In this document: piece by piece, positions 57,708 to 64,000 of the stretch | Numbering within the stretch: position 1 is the stretch's first letter | How the letters are laid out: each line of letters opens with the position of its first letter | DNA from: Agapanthus africanus | Taxonomy: Eukaryota; Streptophyta; Magnoliopsida; Asparagales; Amaryllidaceae | NCBI GenBank assembly: GCA_030015575.1 | Contig: JASDDO010000006.1 | Coordinates: 320,216,361-320,280,360 of the forward strand | Direction of reading: 5' to 3' | DNA length: 64,000 bases | Made by a program: the position numbers and the translations under genes | The notes under the pieces: generated by a model | The model's input: the letters and a program-made list of their open reading frames with translations, nothing else | Database searches by the model: none | Told to the model about the DNA's origin: nothing

Positions 57708-58583
57708 TCAAACTAATATTCGTCCCAAACAGGGAATTTTGGACCGAAATTTCCTTAAAATAACATTCTTCCCCAAAATGGAAATAATGGACCGAAATGT
57801 CCTTAAACTAACATTCGTCCCGAAGAAAGAATGTTGGACCGAAATGTCCTTAAACTAACATTCGTCCCCAAAACAGGAATGCTGGATCGAAATATCCTTA
57901 AACTAACATTCGTCCCCAAAAACGGGAATGTTGGACCGAAATGTCCCTAAACTAATATTCGCCCTAAACACGACGATAAGGGACCGTGATGTCCTTAAAC
58001 TAATATAATTTTGCACATATGCTCATTGTTTCTAAGTTGATCTTAGTCTCAAATATGACTAACGATCATTAGATCAAACCCAAATATATCATGAACTGAT
58101 AAACCTCATTTATATAATATTTGCGTCCTAAGTTCATTCCCGTTGACAAACCAAACTAAAAACGTGGACCCCGTCAAGCAAATCCTTGACCCCAAACCCA
58201 ACATATATACGGATTTGGACTAATCCGAAGCCTACGGGCGACGACATAAACTAGTCCCCGTATACAATCCACGGGCAACCAAAACAAACAAAAATACACA
58301 CTACACGAAGTGAACTGCTGGAGAAATAGAAAGTGGTTATCGCAATGCGATAAAGTAATTAACTGCAGGGGCTTGCGCCTGCAAGGAAGAGCATCCCCAC
58401 AATTATAAACCCCTCAGAAATGAGGATGTATCTGATAAAGTCTGCTACAGCGGTCGCATCTATCCAAACCTCCGATATGTGGTGCCATAAATCATCTTGG
58501 TATTTTCTGAAAGGTGGGTGGATATGTCCAAATAGCATCTGCCCCCAAATTCAGGCTGGACGTCCCAACGTCACGGTCTCTGT
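57688..58583 (-). repeat. Foldback arm A'
   Basis: Reverse complement of arm A and of 59919-60610. Begins with about seven 48 bp units (57688-58005). The shared part reaches to ~58583 ('acgtcccaacgtcacggtctc'), farther than arm A does. Confidence 0.8.
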
Positions 58584-59918
58584 CTTTCGACGGTGAACAG
58601 ATTCTGGTACACCCGGTGGGACTTGGGGGTGGCTTCATCGCTAAAGTAGCCGTGTAGCCGATAGGACTTGAGTTGCAACTCTCGCCGTTGAGACTTCGAT
58701 TACAATATAGATCTCAAGGGAGGATATCGCCATATTTGGGGTAATGCGCCATGTTTGAGGCGACGCACAAGTTTAGGGACGTTTTGGTCCATTTTTACCA
58801 TTTGGTCGGAGAGTTGCATGTCTCATCCCTTCCAACGCTTACTAGCCGAGACGCTGTTGAATGTCCTTTTTATGCATGGACATTTCACGCTTTAGGCCAT
58901 CTTCACCCTTTTAGACTGCTTATTTTACCATCGTTGCAATTGGGTTGTTTTGCAAGAAATACTGGGCATTTTACACGGATCCAACTTGACGTAGGGAGGT
59001 TCGGGTTTTTGGAATGCATTGCCCCAGAGAAAACGGGAAATCTGTTAAGGTGCCTAGTACGTGACTTTGTTGGAACGTGGGATTCTATAGCAGGCTCAAT
59101 TGGTTTGAATAACGTATTCAAAACTTGCATATAATCCGTTTTCTTGCTGCTGCCCCCTGCTCATCAATATCTCTTTCCGATACTGATGGAGTATCTTATT
59201 CATATACGAAAGAACGAGATATCATCTCATTCCTTCTGCCGAGTCTTACTCTTTCTTGGAAAAATGAAATTGACTCAGGGGTTTTTCCCCTCAACGTCTG
59301 ATTCGAAGTGGGACATGGATTTCACATCCCTTCCATGGTTTTTTTTGTTTAAGCGGGATATTCTACTTGATTGTAGAACCTTTTTGTAGGTATCTTAATA
59401 TCCTTCATATTTTTTTTGATAAAAGAACCATTTGGCATAGAGATTATTCCGCCAGTGAGCAATATGCCCCCTGCGTATATTCCAGGGGAGCGAGTATCCA
59501 CGCCGTCGCTATTTTGGCAACAGGTTACTTCAGAACCACTCATTTTGTTGAGCGTTGACGACAAACGCCACCTTGCCTTTGCTTTTTCATTTATCTTCAT
59601 CGTATGAGGAAGAGTCTTGACCCATTTGATCTAATCGAGTCATTTTATTGATGGGTTCTTGGAAGGTTGTCGGCTTGAAAAGGTCTATATATGGGAACAC
59701 CTTCGAATTTAGGTCAAGGGTGGCTATGAACATTCCTATGGCTGCAGTTTCGTCGATGCGTTGCTCGCATTTTGACCAGAGATTTCGTCATCGGGTAACA
59801 TATTGAACCTAGGTCTCATTCGGTCCAACCCTTTCATTGACCAACGCTGCCATGGTAGTGTGTTTATTCACACTAGCGAATCTCTGACAGAAGAGCATCT
59901 CCATCACGATCGACCAGG
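58584..59918. other. Interior between arms A' and A''
   Basis: 1.3 kb. A piece near 58745-58795 repeats one 48 bp-like unit. The minus strand carries a decayed gag fragment. No transposase was recognised. ORFs 58751-59134 (+) and 58903-59130 (-) are without known similarity to me. Confidence 0.5.
59587..59910 (-). pseudogene. Decayed Ty3-type gag fragment
   Basis: One minus-strand frame reads YVTR, then after a stop RNLWSKCEQRIDETAAIGMF and, further on, FKPTTFQEPINKMTRL, the pattern of a retrotransposon capsid domain (YxxRW-type helix, Ala-Ile-x-x-Phe helix, Lys-Pro-x-Thr-Phe segment). In-frame stops at 59809-59811 and 59788-59790; frame ends at 59587. It is unlike the E1, E3 and E4 gag in wording and suggests a Tat-type source. 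Family call by eye only. Confidence 0.6.
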
Positions 59919-60610
59919 ACCGAGACATTGGGACGTCTGGCCTGAATTTGGGGGCGGATGCTATTTGGACTTATTCATCCACTTCTCCGAAAATACCAAG
60001 TTAATTTATGGCATCATATATCGGAGGTTTGGACAGACATGACCGTTGTAGCGTGAATTTATCAGATTCCCCCTCATTTATGTGAGGTTTTTGATTTTGG
60101 GGACGCTCTTCCCTGCAGACGCAAGCTCCTGCAGTTAATTATGTTACCGCATTGGGATAACCATTTTCTCCTTTTCCAGTAGTTCACTTCGTGTCGTGTA
60201 TATTTTTGTTTATTTTGGTTGCCCGTGAATTGTATACGAAGACTAGTTTATGTCGTCGTCCGTAGGGCGTGGATTAATCCAAATCCGTATATTTTAGATT
60301 TGGGTTTGGTTTATTTAAGGACCGTTAATCTGGTTTGATATTAAGATCGACTTAAAACATATGAGCATTTGGGCCCCATTATTTTAGTTTAAGGACATCA
60401 ATGTCCATTATCTCCATATTTGAGGCGAATATTAGTTTATGGACGTTTCGGTCTAACATTCCCGTTTTAGGGACGAATGTTAGTTTAAGAATTTTTCGAT
60501 CCATTATCGCCATGTTTGAGGCGAATATTAGTTTAGGGACATTTTGGTCCAACATTCTTATTTTGGGGACGAATGTTAGTTTAAGGACATTTCGGTACAA
60601 TATCTATCTT
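59919..60610 (+). repeat. Foldback arm A''
   Basis: Same orientation as arm A and inverted to A'. Runs from 'gagacattgggacgtctgg' through the 'tatcggaggtttgga' and 'cctgcagttaatta' blocks to four or five 48 bp units (60385-60600). More diverged from A and A' than those are from each other. Confidence 0.75.
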
Positions 60611-60871
60611 GCACGCATGTGTATTTGTTATGTGGTAGAGTGAACGATGGTGATATGGAATGCACCCAATTTGGGGCGCAATCCGATTTGAGGTGTGCAC
60701 GCCAATTTAGAAGTGTAGCAATATGGGATGAAATGAGTTGTTGGTTGTCGGGACCCGCCACCTCTCTGAAGACACTGAGGAATTACGACATATATCAGAG
60801 GTGTGGAAAGGTATACCCTTGAACCAAATCTCTTATTTGAGGGAAATATCTGTAGGGTTCCTAGGCACTTT
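60611..60871. other. Spacer before the copia LTR
   Basis: 260 bases with no recognised feature. Confidence 0.4.
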
Positions 60872-63069
60872 TGTGAAGATTCATAAGACATCAAACACGC
60901 CCGGATAAAAATTTAGACGTGCCGAACAACCCAAAGCCGGGATCTTTGCTAGATAATTAGGGTTAAGCATACAAGATTACATCTTTTAAGCTAAGTGTGA
61001 GGGATTACAACCTTTGTAGTCCGCTCTTTCGCTTCACAAGCTCCGAGTAGAAGTCCCTTCGCCGCGATCCACGATCTCCCGGACTCAAGAGAAGCTCCAC
61101 GACTCGAACGATCCATGCTAGCTTGAAGTGTTCCAAATCTCCGATGATCTACGTCGAAGTTTCAATAACTCAAGCTTTCTCACTCTAAAGAGATGAACAC
61201 ACTAATCTCATGGGCTAGATGAGATGAGGATGAGAGAGTAGTATTTATGCTTTCTTTTTAAATCATTTTCTCATAATTTATCATCACAAAATGAATTACT
61301 AGTGAGCACAAAATCAAGAGAGAAGAAGATGATAATGGAAAATGATAATGATAATTCCTTTTGTGTTGAATAGAAAGAAATGTATATGATTGATATATAA
61401 ACCATGGTCAAGGATGAGTGGCTAATAATGTGTAGAGAAACAACTAGGGCTAATAATGTGTAGAGAAACAACTAGAGTTAGGGTTTGGTTTGGTTAGCAA
61501 TGCGTCATCAAAAAAAATATCTTAACCATGACAAAAGATAAAGCTTCTAGAAGGTGCATGAAGCAACTAACCCTAATCAAACCCTAACCTCATTTAATCA
61601 TCCTTAAACATGTTTAACAATAAATCATATCATGTCACAATAATATATATGACATATATATTATATATTTGCAACAAAAGAAAATAATACAATTAACATA
61701 TATCGCATATATATCAATGTATCATCCAGTGAGAAAATGAAATAATAAAGAGAGCCAATATTAGATAATGTAATACAATATATCATATATATTATTATAC
61801 ATTAAATCATCGAATCAACACTTGATCCGACGATCCGGCTATATCGAATATTACCGACTAATATATCATGTACCGATTCATCGAACCAACACTTGATCCG
61901 ATGACCCGGTTCATATCTAAATATCGCGAGAATATAATACGGTATCTCATATTGTATTATCCTCGGTCCTGCGCATATCACATATGTGCCTCTACTCCGT
62001 TTCGCCTGAGCCAAGAAACCTCTGTGTAGGACTCTAAAGAATCGTCAATACGCCGGTAGCAGGTGATGATCATATCAAACACCCACAAGCTGCAAGCGGT
62101 CAGCTAAACGTAACAGCCACCCAGGTATTGAGCGATCAGAAGATCAACAAGCTAGCCTGTGCGTTCTCCTGTGAATCCAATCAGTAACACTCCCGTACAG
62201 TCCGGTCTGTTCGTCTGATATGTCGCATATCAAGTCTAGGGGTGGTATACGTCAGACCCCAGTAACCGATAAGTCGTGTCGATGTGTGGCTCATAACAGG
62301 TCGAGAAACTACTAGTAACACTTACCAGTAAATCTCTATATCAGCCCTGGCCAGGGACTTCCAGTTATAGCCAATCGAACACAGCATAATATCAACTCCC
62401 TATACCGGGAGAGACGAATCCCCTCCTATCGCTCATTGCCTCCATGTGATTCGGGACTGTACCCAAAAGCCACCGTTTTGCACGCCCTCTTGGACGTGGT
62501 AAGGTGGAAATCAAAGCACAATGGGAATCACACAAGACTCTATGACGATCTCGGGTCTATAGACTACCCTGCACCAGTGTCACCGGAGAACTGCCATCTG
62601 ACGTGTGGTATAACACCATCTGGGAGTTCTCGGCGAGTCCGTCCAGTGTACCCAGTCTCCACTGAGCACCCGTACACCATCTCTGATGTCAAACACCGAT
62701 GGATATGGGATCATCCATCGCCCATCATATGGGTCAAGATGCGTATACGCTAGTCTACTCTGGTGTATCGATGCCCTGTCTCGATATACCCTCGACTAGG
62801 AACAGTTATAGGATGTACTCATCGACTACCATGGCCCCACTAGTATGATCTCATCATAGTTCTAGTAGTCGAGTACAGATCCTAAGGGCTTTATCAACAT
62901 GTGAGAGAAAAACAGCAAACCAATACAAGTCAACATGTTAAGATAAAGTGAAACCAAATAGCATACTATCATGACAAGCAAGAAAGTCATCTCTATATAT
63001 ATCCAAGCATCCATTATAATATACATCATATGTACAACAATGGCCTCTAGGGCATATACATAACTAACA
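60872..63069 (-). repeat. Ty1/copia 3' LTR (left boundary approximate)
   Basis: Right end is clear: ..ACATAACTAACA (element strand TGTTAGTTATGT) next to the polypurine tract at 63070-63080. The left end is put at a TG near 60872 because the text changes there; without the 5' LTR in the window this cannot be checked. No gene inside. Confidence 0.65.
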
Positions 63070-63080
63070 ATCTCCCACTT
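63070..63080 (-). other. Copia polypurine tract
   Basis: ATCTCCCACTT on the plus strand, AAGTGGGAGAT on the element strand, directly before the LTR start. Confidence 0.8.
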
Positions 63081-63083
63081 GCA

Positions 63084-64000
63084 CTAAGGCCAGCTGCTGT
63101 AGTATCTCATACCTAGCATCCCGAATAATCTCTCAAACTGTATCTGGGGAATAGCCTTCGTGAATGGATCCGCAGTGTTGTCCTTCGTATCTACTCTCCT
63201 GACCTCGATCTCCCGGCGATCAACTATCTCCGTGATCAGGTGATACCGCCTCAGAATATGTCTGGACTTTTGATGGGACCTGGGTTCCTTGGCTAACGCC
63301 ACAGCTCCATTGTTATCGCAATACAGAGGTATTGGATGCTCAATGGATGGAACCACACCAAGTTCACTAATGAACTTCTTTATCCAGACAGCCTCCTTGG
63401 CAGCATCGTTGGCAGCGATGTATTCAGCCTCCATTGTTGAGTCTGCAACGGTATCCTGTTTGGAACTCTTCCAACATACCGCCCCTCCATTGAGGGTAAA
63501 GACAAAACCCGAATGCGACTTAGAGTCGTCCTTATCACTTTGGAAGCTGGAATCGGTAAAGGACTCCGCCTGGAGTTCTCCGTTACCATACACCAAGAAC
63601 ATCTCCTTAGTCCTTCGTAAGTACTTGAGAATGTTCTTCACAGCTGTCCAGTGACTCTCTCCAGGATCTGCTTGATACCGACTCACTACACTTAGTGAGT
63701 ATGCTACATCGGGTCTGGTACATAGCATCGCATACATGATAGAGCCTACTGCCGAAGCATAGGGTATCCCTTGCATGCGAGCTCTCTCCAAATCAGTCTT
63801 GGGAGACATCTCTTTGGAGAGAGTGAGTCCAGAGATCGTGGGTTGGTTCCCACGCTTGGATTCTTCCATACTAAACCTCTTTAGTATGGTGTCAATGTAC
63901 CTGGATTGGGACAATCCCAGTATCCGTTTAGATCTATCTCTATAGATCATGATTCCCAATATGCAGGAGGCATCACCTAGATCTTTCATTGAGAATCTCT
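63084..64000 (-). CDS. Ty1/copia polyprotein, RT C-terminus and RNase H (partial, runs off the window)
   Basis: Open from the window edge to the stop at 63084; residues upstream of the first Met (RFS) are also open, so the ATG at 63989 is internal. It starts in the RT thumb region (MKDLGDASCILGI, SQSRYIDTILKRF), passes the PYASAVGSIMYAMLCTRPD and HWTAVKNILKYLR motifs, and contains RNase H with ESFTDSSFQSDKDD (Asp), STMEAEYIAA (Glu) and LYCDNNGAVALA (Asp), ending HILRRYHLITE.. DPFTKAI, the normal end of copia polyproteins. No break is seen in the 305 codons present, so the element may be fairly young. Gag, protease, integrase and the 5' LTR lie beyond 64000. Confidence 0.93.
   Translation of the reverse strand, partial: RFSMKDLGDASCILGIMIYRDRSKRILGLSQSRYIDTILKRFSMEESKRGNQPTISGLTLSKEMSPKTDLERARMQGIPYASAVGSIMYAMLCTRPDVAYSLSVVSRYQADPGESHWTAVKNILKYLRRTKEMFLVYGNGELQAESFTDSSFQSDKDDSKSHSGFVFTLNGGAVCWKSSKQDTVADSTMEAEYIAANDAAKEAVWIKKFISELGVVPSIEHPIPLYCDNNGAVALAKEPRSHQKSRHILRRYHLITEIVDRREIEVRRVDTKDNTADPFTKAIPQIQFERLFGMLGMRYYSSWP

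Noticed and set aside
57475-58005. CRISPR-like array
   Set aside because: Units are directly adjacent 48 bp repeats without spacers in plant DNA; this is a tandem repeat in a foldback arm.
58751-59134. 127-codon ORF as a transposase piece
   Set aside because: No transposase motif recognised, and an equally long ORF runs on the other strand; left unassigned.

Overview
The window is nuclear DNA of a flowering plant. It is AT-rich, holds one intron-containing host gene, and is otherwise packed with plant LTR retrotransposons (Athila/Tat-type Ty3, Tekay-type chromodomain Ty3, a 5S-bearing miniature element, Ty1/copia). The protein styles fit a eudicot, perhaps an asterid, but species is not decidable from the sequence alone.

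Layout. 1-2590: truncated 3' end of a plus-strand Athila/Tat-like element (E0). 2590-5403: a plus-strand LTR remnant of a Tekay-like family. 5404-11343: the only convincing host gene, a three-exon DAD1-like class III lipase/phospholipase A1 (407 codons, catalytic motif intact), with a 3.7 kb second intron containing a degenerate ~75 bp tandem array. 11344-38861: a nested cluster. The outermost element E1 (minus strand, gag-protease only, TSD GGATT preserved 27.5 kb apart) has its 5' LTR split and partly deleted. Inside the gap lie E2 (minus; a very young non-autonomous element with a 546-codon ORF of unknown function, almost identical LTRs, and a tandem LTR-internal-LTR-internal remnant), then a broken LTR (E3b), which is itself interrupted by a full-length Tekay-type element E3 (minus, TSD AAATA, six nonsense codons).

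39214-50292: E4, an older and more decayed Tekay-type element (minus). 50293-52443: no recognised gene. 52444-56257: a second plus-strand Tekay-like LTR remnant. 56258-56931: a Cassandra-like TRIM whose LTR carries a 5S rRNA-derived segment. 56932-60610: three copies of a long arm in alternating orientation, tipped with 48 bp tandem repeats and enclosing a decayed gag fragment (foldback-like). 60870-64000: the 3' LTR and RT/RNase H end of a minus-strand Ty1/copia element that runs off the window.

The most unusual points are the E2 family (intact ORF without recognisable capsid, protease or RT), a perfect GC-rich 14-bp-stem hairpin with 13-nt loop shared by LTRs of different families, repeated polypurine tracts in E1 and E2, the microhomology junction between E1 and a second E2 leader, and the head-to-head foldback arms. 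Boundaries were set by reading terminal repeats, PBS, PPT and target duplications by eye; identities are not alignment results.
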